Source: Volvox africanus | Lineage: Eukaryota > Chlorophyta > Chlorophyceae > Chlamydomonadales > Volvocaceae | Direction: 5' to 3' | DNA: 64,000 bases | Assembly (NCBI GenBank): GCA_030268105.1 | Contig: BSDZ01000011.1 | Span: 2,083,001 to 2,147,000 of the forward strand | In this document: piece after piece, positions 49,794-60,743 of the stretch | Layout: each line of letters opens with the position of its first letter | How positions within the stretch are numbered: the stretch's first letter is position 1 | Notes under the pieces: generated by a model | What the model saw: only the letters and a program-made list of their open reading frames with translations | Told to the model about the DNA's origin: nothing | The model's database searches: none | Translations under genes and position numbers: made by a program

Positions 49794-51038
49794 TGCACAC
49801 TGCTGGCGTAAGCAAATGGTTTAATTTGGGCTAAGCAACTTTGAGTCGCTTTATCTCCCCTCATCAGTTACCTGCCAGCAGTGAACTCGTGCTCGGTGTG
49901 AGATGGTGCTGCGTTATACAAACAAAAATTAAATAAAAAAAGGTTTTAATTTGTCGTTATGCCCGGTGTACAACGGTACAACGACAAGGTTCCTCACGCA
50001 CTGCGTTCGCTGGTACGCCCTGGCTGGTGTGTCTGGGTGTGATCCGTGGCGTCACGGGTCAACACGGGTCAAAAGGTAGTCGTACGATAATATACAAAAT
50101 TGGTGCGTTTCTTTTCACTGATCCCTTGCCCTCCATCTACCACAGCCCCGGCGGTCCAGACTACAGAAAGATAGTAAATAACACAGCAGCTTGTCGCGAC
50201 ACAACTCGTCCGTTCAACGGTGGCAACAACTTCTAACAGTTGGCGTCAGCGGGAAAGGTTTGAGCCCTGGTGCCCATTCTCGAAGCAATCACGCAATTTT
50301 ACACCATGACAAGCGGCTCGTTCTTCGTCATCTAATTGACATTCATATTCACACAAATGTTGCAGATGATTTTCACAGTTAGGTCAAAGCGTTGAGTTGT
50401 GTATCTATCTATGCAGTGCCCTACAGCGCTCGGACTCAACTTCCATCCTGGGCACGTTGAGGCACGCACTAAGGGCCCGTAATCCGGTTCAATTACGGCT
50501 GTTTGAAGATGATCCATCCGGTTGGCTTCAGTCTGCAAGTTTGTGTCAGTAATACGCCCTGACGCCTGGGTCGTGCGATGCACCGCACGGCACATAAAGC
50601 CTAGCCTTACACGGGCACACGTGTGCGCTGCAAGTCGTGTTCGCTTTGCAGCCCGACATGCCCATGCCCCATGTGGCTAGTCAGTTCAGGACACACATAC
50701 AGGTTTTGAGGCAGATTCATGGGATGCGGGCGATGTGTGTGTGGTGGTATCGTACAAACGTAGCTATCACGGACTGCATAAGTATTCCGCAGTCTCCGGT
50801 CAGCAGCAGTACACCGTGCCTAATTGGATGCTTACCGTAACTACTTGAGAGCTACGATTTACTAAGGGGGTGTAGGAAACAGAATCCCCAGCCGAAATAA
50901 TCAAGCCCTAACCAGCGCGTGTGCACGACAACTGCAATCTCATCACATGTATACGTATGAATTATTAGCTTGCTCTCCGTCCTTAATTACTCGCTAGTAT
51001 ATGTATCCAGCTGGATAGCCTGCAGGTTGCCTGGTTAG
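49794..51038. other. intergenic region upstream of the DUF3638 gene
   Basis: No gene is recognised. It probably holds the promoter and 5' UTR of the DUF3638 gene and the 3' flank of the inverted small heat-shock gene. An 8-bp inverted repeat (TTGTCGTT/AACGACAA) lies at 49951-49987. Confidence 0.4.
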
Positions 51039-51723
51039 CTATGCAACAGGTATATCGCGGACCTTGGGCACCTGCTCAGACACCTTCGGAATCCATACCG
51101 TCAAAGGCCCCTTGTGTATGGTGGCGGTGACTGCTGCTAGGTCCACACCTTCAGGCAGCTGAATTGATTGTATAAATGAATGGCACCGGGAACAAGCACT
51201 GATGGGAACGTTGCCAGGGGTTCCACTCTGTTTCATTGCCCCGCCCTCTTCCTTGGAGGCAGCCTCCCCATCCTTCCTTATCTCAGCGCCTGCCAGGGAG
51301 CCATCCCCGTGCGCGCCCGTCATGGTCAGTACGCTGTCCTCGGACAGGGACACCTGCAGATCAGGAATGCAAGGGCCAGAGGGAGGGAGGCTAGGGTACA
51401 TGAGCAAACACACAAACGGCATTTTAGCCCACGTGAAAGGAAGCACTGTGGCAGCTGGTAGCACAAAGATTAATATTAGGTTTATCACGCTATGGCGCCT
51501 GACACACTATGGCCCATCGTTTCCATGCTGTGACCCCTACCTCAACCCCCACCTTGATCTCGCTTTTGTGAAATCCCGGCACCTCGGCGGCTACCATGTA
51601 GCATTTGTCGTCCTCCGACACATCCAGCGGAACCATGCGGTCGGTCCTCAGTGGGGAAGGAATCCTGTAGGCGCCCATCAGAGAGTCCATCTCGAATTTC
51701 ATCTGGAGCATGTGGTCAGCCAT
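51039..51723 (-). CDS. second small heat-shock protein (HSP20), inverted paralog
   Basis: This is a paralog of the gene at 34.0-35.5 kb, on the opposite strand. Two exons are visible, 51723-51553 and 51353-51039, about 161 residues from MADHMLQMKFEMDSLMGAYR; a further 5' exon with a transit peptide may exist upstream but none was found in phase. Compared with the other copy, the first exon is 66 nt (22 codons) shorter, losing the PWDIFDRAAAPL region before the alpha-crystallin domain. The alpha-crystallin core is present (VPLDVSEDDKCYMVAAEVPG, FIQSIQLPEGVDL), but the C-terminal GVL motif is GPL (HKGPLTVWIPK). The middle segment (PGNVPISACSRCHSF) is unlike the first copy. The 199-nt intron differs from that of the first gene at about one position by eye. 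It may be functional, or a partly degraded duplicate. Confidence 0.72.
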
Positions 51724-52728
51724 GCGGCTGGAGCCCAGGGTTAGGAGGCAATGTCAGCGCAAACATCGTCGCAAAATTGATGATATAAGCATATGTCCGA
51801 TATCCACGGTATGTGGGAAACTCCATTAGAACTTTACTTGGTCATATATAATTACTGCACCGTTGGCACCTCATCTTACCTGAAGCCTCCTGAAGGGCGG
51901 TGGCATGATCCAGAAGTCGGGCCTCGAAGGGTGAGGATGCCAGTGCCATGTTCAAGCTCCGAACCGGATTCGACTCTTTCCGGACACGTGTGAGACGGAG
52001 GCAAAAGATCAAACCCTAAGACTGATTGATGACAGCATATGTGCACTAAAGTGTGTGGTGCACATAGGTTTCTTGGTACGTGGTGCTGGTAATTAAGAGG
52101 TAAGCTGCTGAGCTGCTGGTCGAGTTGTAATTGATGTGCAAAATATTACATATGAGGTCGTAACTTCTTCACACTTCTTCGAACCAAAACGCCGCGAACC
52201 CTCGCGAACCCCGCGAACCCCCCGACTCGACGAATTGCAAACGAAATCTCCAGGATGCCGCTGGATGGTCCATAATTTTAAGACATTTGAAAGTCAATCA
52301 AAATCATTATTTCGGTATGCCCGGCTACTTTGTCGTTGATACGCCGCAAGGCGCTGGCTGCGCGCCCATCGCGCGCGCGCAGAAGTTCCGAATAAGGTGC
52401 ACATAATTTGCTATTTCTAGATGTTCGCATAACGAATTGCTGATTGCACCTTGACTTCACAAGATTTGCCGGTGACAAAGTCGTCCTTTGTTCAGATGAC
52501 ATTTGTCTGTCGTACTTTCTTCAAGCAGCATGCGCAATCTTGCCATACATATGTGATCTAATACATTTCAGTTGCTACGTGCCGCGCCTTGGTTTGTTTT
52601 TGGTTTTGTACGTTTCGCGATTTCTGAAGGTTGGAATATCCGCTTCAGCCCGCTGATCACCTGCCCCTCAGCTGGCTGGTGAACACAGCTTAAGATACGA
52701 CGAATAAGTTCCATATTAATAGTTATCT

Positions 52729-52852
52729 GGAGGGCTGAAAAAAATTTTAAAAATTTCACGATTCTTATATTTACCCCCAATATATATTATTCCGCTTACT
52801 TGCCACAAAAAACATTTATGCACCATTCAGCTTTTTCAGCTTTCAGCCCTCC
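52729..52852. repeat. 12-bp perfect inverted repeat around an AT-rich core
   Basis: GGAGGGCTGAAA (52729-52740) and TTTCAGCCCTCC (52841-52852) are exact reverse complements about 100 nt apart, with an AT-rich core. This resembles the termini of a small non-autonomous element, but no flanking target duplication was identified. Confidence 0.6.
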
Positions 52853-53449
52853 CCATTCATTAATCTTTGCGCCTATACATCCTTAAAATTTATAACTAAA
52901 AGTTGCCGGCGGCTAGGGCGTTTGCCACTTTATATTTTGAGCCGTTAATACAGTTTAAGCTTAGGCATGCTAAAGAAGTTTACGGTAATAATGATTTTGG
53001 TATAATAATCCAGCTTATTAAAAATATTAACAAAATCAATTCCATTAGTAATCGATTTTACTTTAGGTTTTGGCCCTGCTCATGTATCACTTACCAATGC
53101 CCGTATTTTATTCTGACTCTACGCAATTCACTGTAACTACAGAAAATTGCGAGGAGGGCGTTACGCTGTGTTTTGCTGCATAAAGCTGCGTTATGTGCGT
53201 GAGGGCGCGAATCCCAGTGCGAATCACTGCGAACGTAACGCACGGCCGTAAGGCAGCAGAAGGAAAACAGCATGCCAACGCTAACTTCTTCAACAAAATA
53301 TCATTCGGCGAGGATATTTGTTAATACTTCCGTGCAAAAATAAAAGAAAATTGCAATAAGAATACCGGAAAGCGAATATGCACTAAGCACGAAGTTCGGG
53401 TGGGTGAGTGGGTTGGTGGTGTAATGCCAGGTGTGGTGGGTTCCTTCGG

Positions 53450-53640
53450 GCGTTGTGCAGTACTGCGGGGTATGGCGGCGTACAGCGGCCCCTGGCGGCT
53501 CCCTGTGTACATGACACCCGACTAACCTCAGACAGCGCCTACTGCGAGGTGTGGCGGTGTACTGCCGGGTGTGGCGGGATACTTCGGGATGTGTCGGGGT
53601 ACAGCGGGGTATGGCGGAGTACGGCGAGGTAATCCCACCC
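53450..53640. repeat. degenerate GC-rich minisatellite (about 15-bp period)
   Basis: Variants of a unit like GGGTGTGGCGGGATACTGC (GTGTGGCGG, GTACAGCGGG, GTATGGCGG) recur at roughly 15-bp steps. The period is a multiple of three, which leaves long chance ORFs on both strands. Confidence 0.5.
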
Positions 53641-54449
53641 ATGTCGTGGCCCGTCTGCTCCCCTGACATTCCCCCACCCATCCCATGCCCCAGCCCCTTC
53701 AATGTGCGCGCCAACCCCATGTGTTCCCGTCACGGTGCTATCCATCCATCGTCACGGCCTCTCTCCTCCCCAGTCACTCCCCCACCCAACCCCTGATGCC
53801 GGCCCAAGCCCCTCTTTACACGCCACCCCACTTTGTCCCCGTCACGTTTCCACCAATCCCCCGTATCGGCCCCTCTCGTCCCTCAAAACCCTAAAGCGTC
53901 TGTTCGTGTGTTTCCCATCCCGCCAGCCCGCCCAGTGAATCTCTCACGCCCGCAGGTAGTCAAGTATATGTCCACAATGTTAGCAGTCAGTGAGTTATTT
54001 CCCTCGACCAGTCTGGATGCCATCTCCCAGGAACTGATTCGCAGAGGCCGTCATATAACCGCGCGCAGTTTCCATATTCCCGTCCACACTCTTGTTCACC
54101 TGGTATGGGCCTTGCACCATATTCACGGGTATTGGCACTAATGCCTGAAAACCCCATCCTTTTCAGGATGCCTTACTTTTCAGGAGCAACTAGAAGGGCA
54201 TATCCAGCATCAGACCGAGTATGCCCAAACGGCATTATAACGAACTTACCATGTTGTAATAAAGGGTCAGGTTGATTTTCAAGGAATAATGAATACATAT
54301 AAGCGCACACGCCAATGCCCTAGCTCAGAATTCTCCGCCGCCGCCAGGCCCTACTTGCTCAGGCAATCCTGTTTGTCGCACGCGCAAGGAACACCTGCCT
54401 GCGGTGACTGTATTCGATGACCGCCGCAACGCAGTGTACGTAACAGGAG

Positions 54450-56284
54450 TTATGATGCGCCTATAATGTTGGCTGTCTTGTTGCCGTAATAGCCCGTGAT
54501 AAGCTCCTTCATCAGATCTGCCTTTCGCTTAGTGACGCCCGAGCATGGGAAATGTCGCAGTAGCCACCGACTCCAGTGCTGCGGGCCGCAAACACCGCCT
54601 GGCAGCTTCCGAGAGCCTCTGCTGAATTTCCCGATACGTGCGGGGATGACTTCGTCGTTGCGGAATCTGCAGCCGCAGCCCGGGAAGCATGCCGACTGGA
54701 ACAGCCGTGGGTCCAACACTTGGAAGCGCAACTGGTGCCGGGTTGTGCATTTGATCATGACCTTGCCGTAGATATCCTGTGTACGGTTTTCACATCAGCG
54801 GCAAAGCAGAACGATACGCGGTAACAGGCCGGCGACACATCAGAGGATACCCCTCCACTAGTGCCCCCGATACAACGCGTCCCACGTGCGAGACCTACAG
54901 GGCCGATGCGGGCCTGGCATCCCAAACCCCAAACCACCTGTCAAACTAGGCGAATAAAACTGTAGTTAAGAGCCGCCCATGCACACAAAAAAATGTGTCC
55001 ATGCTGCAAGCTACGTCCCTTTCGAGTTGGCTGGCGGCATTCCGCATGTCGCCCTCTATTTCCCACCTGGTCCCATAACTTCGGCCGTGTCTCCACCTCT
55101 GAGCGCATCTCCCAAGCCCAATTATACACGCAGCGTGTGACCCCGGCCGTGGCCTTGAAGTACAGCACGCCGATGTTGATTGCGGGCGGTCGCTTCTGCA
55201 GCGCCAGGAACTCGGGCGAGTTGAAGGCGTGCGAGTCGTTGTAAACCATGCACTTTTCCATGGAGCCAAAGAGGTCTGCCCCGTGCCTCAAGAGGTACGG
55301 GACCGGGTCGCGCAGTAAAACAATATCCGTGTCCAGGAAAACAACATCATGTCCAGCCGACAGGCCGTTGAGGATGTACTTGACCTTGGCGAAGCTATGC
55401 GGGGTCAGGACGGGGACGTAAGGGAGTTGAAGGCGCCATTTGGGGCCAGTATAAAGGGTGGGTCCGGTAACAGACAGACGCGTCAACGGCAGCTTGACAA
55501 GACCACCTTCTACAGGCGGGGTGGCTGGTAGCAACAAGGTGGCGGGTATCAGCAGTATTCGTTGCATGTCAGCATCCCGGCGAAGGAGGGGGCCGTTGCA
55601 AGATTCGCCAACTTGCGGTACGAAGCTCACCGAATCCCTCAATATCTGATCCCGTCGTGCGAACGTGCTAACGCCCACCCTAAGAGTGGGCTCATGACAA
55701 GGCCAATCGCACGCAGTCAATACGCGGCGGCTCTGACAGGCTTGCTTTCATGGCATGACTAGCCTGGCGGAAAACGCTAAGAAAATGCCTTAGAGCCTGA
55801 CGTACCCCAGGGAGTTGAAACCCGTGTCATGAAAGCTGAAGGAGCCTGTTGCGGCTGTGTGCTGCGCGTCGCGCACGCAGTGGTGCTTGTACTTGGCTTG
55901 CAGATCACGGCAAGCCCGCATAGCATCGAGTGACCAGGCCACGAGCACAACCCGACCATCAAACGCCTGACCTTCCTGCCGGCCACCCTTCACAACCACG
56001 CGGCTGAGACTCTCAAGGAAGTGCGGTACAGTGTGCTGCAATGCCTCCTCATTCGCCATGCACAGGACGACAAGGCTTTTTCGACAGCTGAGGTGGGAGA
56101 TATCGATAGCTGCCTTATGCAGAGCTCCTGTGAAAGCACGTGTTGGCAGGCGCACTCCGTGTTGGGCATAGTGGGACCGGGAGTGCTTTTCGACGACGTT
56201 GACACTAACGATGCGTTGGAAGTACACAACGAGGGTGAAGAGGAGGAGAGCCGCCCGCCATGCGTGCTGGGGACTTAAGCACAT
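54450..56284 (-). CDS. GT77-like glycosyltransferase (Nucleotid_trans domain), three exons
   Basis: It resembles the GT77 / Nucleotid_trans family of Golgi glycosyltransferases, which in plants and algae add arabinose, galactose or xylose to hydroxyproline-rich glycoproteins and wall polymers. Exons 56284-55806, 55394-55067 and 54776-54450 join in phase and encode about 377 residues. The N-terminus has a hydrophobic anchor (AWRAALLLFTLVVYFQRIV), as in type II membrane proteins. Exon 1 has SLVVLCMANEEALQHTVPHF. Exon 2 has FAKVKYILNGLSAGHDVVFL followed by DTDIVLLRDP, containing the metal-binding DxD motif, then INIGVLYFKATAGV. The splice after KLWDQ joins to DIYGKVM, recreating the WDQ motif common in this family. 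The start ATG at 56284 directly precedes the anchor. It faces a related gene 464 bp away. The acceptor sugar and substrate are not predictable. Confidence 0.82.
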
Positions 56285-56748
56285 GCCACGTATAATTATA
56301 TTTGTGTATTGCACTATCCAAGTCCAGCATCCCCTATAAATCCGGATGGCAACGGCTGTTGCACAGAGTATTTGTCGGGAGCTTGCGGCTTTGCAAGCAA
56401 AAACTTCATATTTGGAGCTTTAGCTGAACACTATGTAATCGTATGTACCCTCTCATTGGTTTCAGCGCCGTCGTAACTCCACCCGGCTACCCAGCCAAAG
56501 CTAGGATCCTGCTGTACATTGTAAGACGGGTTGAAAATTGCGAGCCTTCGTTATCCTTACCATAATCATAGCAAAATATTGTCATGAGGTGACACTACTA
56601 CCGTGCAAATCCAGGTTATTTGACCATGCATGTATTTATACGTGATTGCAGCTCCGTCAAAGTAATGCTAGATTACGTTTGGCCCTGCCCTAAGCCATTC
56701 AACTAATTGAGATGATCAAATGTTTGTATTTATTTTAAGATCATCAGG
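56285..56748. promoter_or_regulatory. bidirectional promoter region between two divergent glycosyltransferase genes
   Basis: The start codons of the two paralogous glycosyltransferase genes are 464 bp apart and point away from each other, so both promoters must lie here or overlap it. The region is AT-rich; no specific element was identified with confidence. Confidence 0.45.
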
Positions 56749-58122
56749 ATGGTTACATACCTTTCTCGTATGCGAAGAAATCTTATGGACAAATTGTCCG
56801 TCGTGGTGCTGTTAGTTGTAAGCCCCTACCTCCTGGAGGCTCGGAACAGCTCAGAGACGTTCCCACTTCATAGACCATTAGTAGATCTGCGCGAAGCTGC
56901 CTTCCAAACCGTTGGCCGCGATGGCCCACGGTACCCCGACGAGGGGTTTATTGCTACGGTGCGGAGGTATCGGGCCATAGATCCCACCAGCATTAATACA
57001 GAGACTAAGTGTCCTGTCAGCGACGGGGGTAAACTTGCTTCCGACGACTGTCAAAATAGTTACGCTGTGCTTACCATGGCCAACTTCGCTATTATGGAAA
57101 CTTTGGTCCCACTGCTTCTCGAAAGCCTGAATCGGATAAACCTTCCCAGCCACACTGGCGCGTCATATTCTCTCGTACGGCACGCCCTCGTTGTCGGCAT
57201 CAGCACCGAGGCCCTGCAGGCCTGCATTCGGCTGCGACGCCGCTACAAAAATGGCTGTCTGAGCGACGGCCTCAGCGGCCTTTATGAGGGCGATAACCGC
57301 TACCCCGATTTTAAATACCTTGCTTACGGCATGGCCAAGCTGAAGTACATTGTCAACGTGCTGAGCACTGGCACGACAGTGCTCTATGTGGACGCCGACG
57401 TCGTCTTCCTGCGGAACCCCTTTCCTGACCTGCTTGTCTCCAGCGCGGATATTGCAGTGGCGACCGCACTCGCGCCCTGCGGCACACAACCATCCAAACC
57501 GGACTGGGCTGTCCGGGACGATATGGAGGATGCAGAAACCGATCCCAGTGCCGCTGACACTGGCAGCGTGCTTGAGCAACAGCAGGGTCGTCGGGCGCTG
57601 CAGGGCGATGATGGCGACAGCAATGCGGCTGGAACAGCCACGGCAATGCGGGGCTTCGCGCCTGGCATCACGTTCTATCGCAGCACGGCCGGGGTGATGC
57701 GTTGCACGTATTCGCTTCTGCTGGACATGCTAAACGTGGTAATTAAGGATGGCAACGCCACGGTGCTGGAGGAGGAGCACTTTGCGGCCTTCATGCCCTG
57801 GTGCGCGGAGGTTTTGGGCCTTCAGCTGACAGAGCTGGACCCCCGAAGGTATATGACTTGCTGCGGCACAGACACTACACCGGAGTTGGGGAGCAGTGGT
57901 AGCACCAGTTTGATTGCCGTACACATCTCTGGCGCCCCCGGGTCGTCCCTGCTGGACCGGCAGGCAGCCATGGAGGCTCTGACTGGGGTGAAGAGCAGCA
58001 GCCTGGTTTATGCGGCTGCCAACCACGAACCGCTAAGCTACGAGGGTGATGAGGGCCAGGCTGTTGCTGACAGCGGGGGCGACTCCGACGATACAGCCAT
58101 CAAGACTATCGAATCAATCTAG
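56749..58122 (+). CDS. GT77-like glycosyltransferase (Nucleotid_trans domain), intronless
   Basis: This is a single uninterrupted frame of 457 codons, the only sizeable intronless gene in the window. A short hydrophobic segment near the start (LSVVVLLVVSPYLL) probably acts as signal anchor. The catalytic part has SYAVLTMANFAIMETLVPLL, then MAKLKYIVNVLSTGTTVLYV and DADVVFLRNPFPDLL, where DAD is the DxD metal/nucleotide-sugar motif. GITFYRSTAGVMRCTYSLLL corresponds to INIGVLYFKATAGVTR in the divergent neighbour. An acidic and Gln-rich insert (about residues 255-300) and an acidic C-tail (about 420-457) are extra. The WDQ motif of the neighbour is replaced by LEEEHFAAF, a possible change in activity. 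ATGs at 56749, 56770 and 56785 could all be the start. Confidence 0.82.
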   Translation: MVTYLSRMRRNLMDKLSVVVLLVVSPYLLEARNSSETFPLHRPLVDLREAAFQTVGRDGPRYPDEGFIATVRRYRAIDPTSINTETKCPVSDGGKLASDDCQNSYAVLTMANFAIMETLVPLLLESLNRINLPSHTGASYSLVRHALVVGISTEALQACIRLRRRYKNGCLSDGLSGLYEGDNRYPDFKYLAYGMAKLKYIVNVLSTGTTVLYVDADVVFLRNPFPDLLVSSADIAVATALAPCGTQPSKPDWAVRDDMEDAETDPSAADTGSVLEQQQGRRALQGDDGDSNAAGTATAMRGFAPGITFYRSTAGVMRCTYSLLLDMLNVVIKDGNATVLEEEHFAAFMPWCAEVLGLQLTELDPRRYMTCCGTDTTPELGSSGSTSLIAVHISGAPGSSLLDRQAAMEALTGVKSSSLVYAAANHEPLSYEGDEGQAVADSGGDSDDTAIKTIESI

Positions 58123-60743
58123 CATACTCGTGACAATTGGTGCCTGTAGAGTCCCCTTTCTCTTCATCGTTGCGGCAGAACCACCTTCGGGGGTCGTACA
58201 GGTCGCCCACCCGAAGAGGGTGATGGATGTACTCAAGAGACTCTGACAAGCAAGAGTAGAGGCGACGGACGGAAAGCCTGGGGATAGGTTGGCTGTGCAG
58301 CGTGTTTAGCCACCGACTGGTTTCGACGGGATGAGACAGCGACCGAAGGCGTACGGGCACTGCGTTTCAGCAGTCTTGAGGAACTGAGTGCGGGTGGGAG
58401 GTGCGTTTCCATGGCAAACACGCCTGCTGCTGGGGTTTGCTGGAGCAGGATGGAAATCGAATTCACCAAGAGAGAAACAGGGTCTGGCCGGATCTGAAGC
58501 TCTGGCAAGCCAATTAGTCGGTGAGCTTCAGACCGACCAGGAGCTGTACACATGGTTTGACTGCAACCAGGGTGGAGCAGCGCAGGGGTGTGGGATGCTG
58601 CAACTGTCCATCATGTGCTGCTGATAAACCGGCTTCTAATGGATGGAGCGAAGAGTCCTGCGCATCTTGCCAGAAGAGCACTTTTCTTAAGCGTTGGTGG
58701 AGAGCTCCTCGTTAGACAGTGCAGCAGGCGATTAGAGAGGTGTGGATTGGGGTTTGCATGGCGGTCGTGATGAAACATGTGGAACCGGCTCATTGCTGCT
58801 ATTGGACCCACCGGATGCAACAATCAAATCTGCGTGTTGGGAGTAAACAGCTCTGCGATAATAATCTTTTTGACCGCTCGATCGCTGAGGCGTTGCGTTG
58901 CATAGTCAGGGAGAGCAAATAGAGGGTTGGCAATTGTGGGATCACTCAAACAGGGAGCTTTAAAAGTTGTGGTGAAGGGTTGGCAGGTAGGTAACGGTCT
59001 ATGAATCGGGGTGGGACGAAGGCTGTGAAGCGCAGTACGTATCTATCTACCTGTTGGCTAATTGGCTGTCCAAAATGGTCACGCACTCTCATCCCCGCCA
59101 CGCACTTTCATACCAGCACCATGCGTGACGCGAGACCCTGTGTACAGAACGCCTCGTAATTAACACGTACTGCAATAATTATCCCGTAATAATGCGTAGT
59201 AGGTAATATCAGGCAACGCGGGATTTTTTCATGCAATGAAAGGGCGATTATGCAGAAGCTGCTGTGGCGTAGGAGGGTGCGTGCGGGCGATTACGGCAAA
59301 CGAGACGAGACCCGTGCAGGTAGGTAGAAAGGTAGAGAGCGAGGTCAGTGAAATGTGTGAATGGCTGAGGAGTTGCAAGTGGCAGGCAGGAATTCAAGCG
59401 TTGGTCTCGTGAGCTCCCTCATCGCAAGTAACATACAAACATGATGGTTTTAAACGCTTGTGTGAATCCTTCTCCTTTCATTTCATCATTCCTTACATTT
59501 GGGACCACTTTGAAAGGCCACCGAGCCGTAGTAGATCTAACATGTAGGGATAGTAGGGACTTCCTAAGCATGCATATCCGCTTTATGGGTTGACACTGCA
59601 TGACACATGGACGTGTTCGCAGTTGTGGACTGGGCATTAAAGCTAAGCATGCATTTTTGAAAGTTCCTTAAATTTCGTCCACCTTTGAATGCACACAGCA
59701 CTTTACGGGTTATAATCGCGTCACCAGGAGTAGCCCCTGCCCGCCACAGTAACGTTGTATAGTAATACATTGGCACGTTTGAAATCATATCGTTCAGGTG
59801 AAATCAATTATCTTGAATATTTAGTTGCACCATGCCCCCTTGCCCTGCTGGTAGTCGGATACGTTCGGATTTATTCGTCCATCCTTCCTGCAAAGGCCAA
59901 TCGCCTGAATTCAGCATACTACTCAACTTGCACTGCGCATATGTCGTCGACGTTGGCACCAGTGGCCACTATCAATCATACATAGCCCTGAAATTTAGTG
60001 ACAAACCGGAACTTTCTTTCGTAAGGAACCTGGGTTCCAAACGTTGTGCCTGCCTGAACATGTGATGCAAGCAGACCGGGTCGGACATCTGGGTTTCCTT
60101 GATATACCAGCACAACATTCACTTGATTCCCCGCCAAACCCTGAGCATGGACATCGCGATAAGCCCTCATCATCATCATCCCGCGTCTACAGCAGTTGGC
60201 AAAGTTCTGGCATATTCCAGAACCTAGAGGATGAAAAGCACTTACCAATCAAAAATCATTATGAATGCGCTGTCGATGCACAGTAAATTTGTCCATGACG
60301 GATGCAACATCAATACCTATTTGTGGTGTGCAAGTTTGACGATTACATCGGGTTCGATGCACTGCGCATAGCGTAGCCGGATGGAATCGATGCTTGCCAC
60401 GGATATTATATCATGATGACTAAGATTTAATACGTATCGTGCTTAGCCTCACGATGGCGCATGCTCTTGGCGGACGATGCCTTAGCCTTCCGCGTGTTCG
60501 GCAACCGTGGAAACCAACCCAATGTCCCCGTCTAAATATCCAAGGTGATTTTGGGTTGCGAGTTTTCTGTGAGGTGCAACCAGGCAAAGCGGTCGAGTGG
60601 GTGAAGCAGGTAGAGGAGCAGGTCATGCTCCGGAACCAAGACCGGTCTTCCTCCAACAGAAATCCGCAAGGCATAAGAGGTATTTTTATTAGATGCGTTG
60701 AATTTGACGCGGCAGGATCTTCAGGGAGCGTTCACATAATTCC
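58123..60743. other. intergenic region
   Basis: No gene is recognised in about 2.6 kb. A 100-codon ORF at 60439-60747 (+) has no family resemblance. From about 59.4 to 60.4 kb the DNA is richer in AT. The 3' end of the glycosyltransferase gene and the promoter of the M3 oligopeptidase gene lie here. Confidence 0.4.

Larger units (their letters stand above)
51724..54449. other. repeat-bearing intergenic region with an AT-rich island
   Basis: No complete gene is recognised. In order it holds: an inverted repeat ATGTGCAC/GTGCACAT (52039-52065); CGCGAACCC repeats at about 52193-52222; an AT-rich island from about 52.4 to 53.35 kb with a 12-bp hairpin; a GC-rich 15-bp-period minisatellite at about 53.45-53.64 kb; a C-rich stretch to about 53.9 kb; and one possible plus-strand exon at about 53957-54085. 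Confidence 0.45.

Noticed and set aside
51880..51949. Possible first exon of the second small-HSP gene (MALASSPFEARLLDHATALQ)
   Set aside because: Its donor (CTTCAG|gtaaga) gives a phase that does not join in frame to the exon at 51723.
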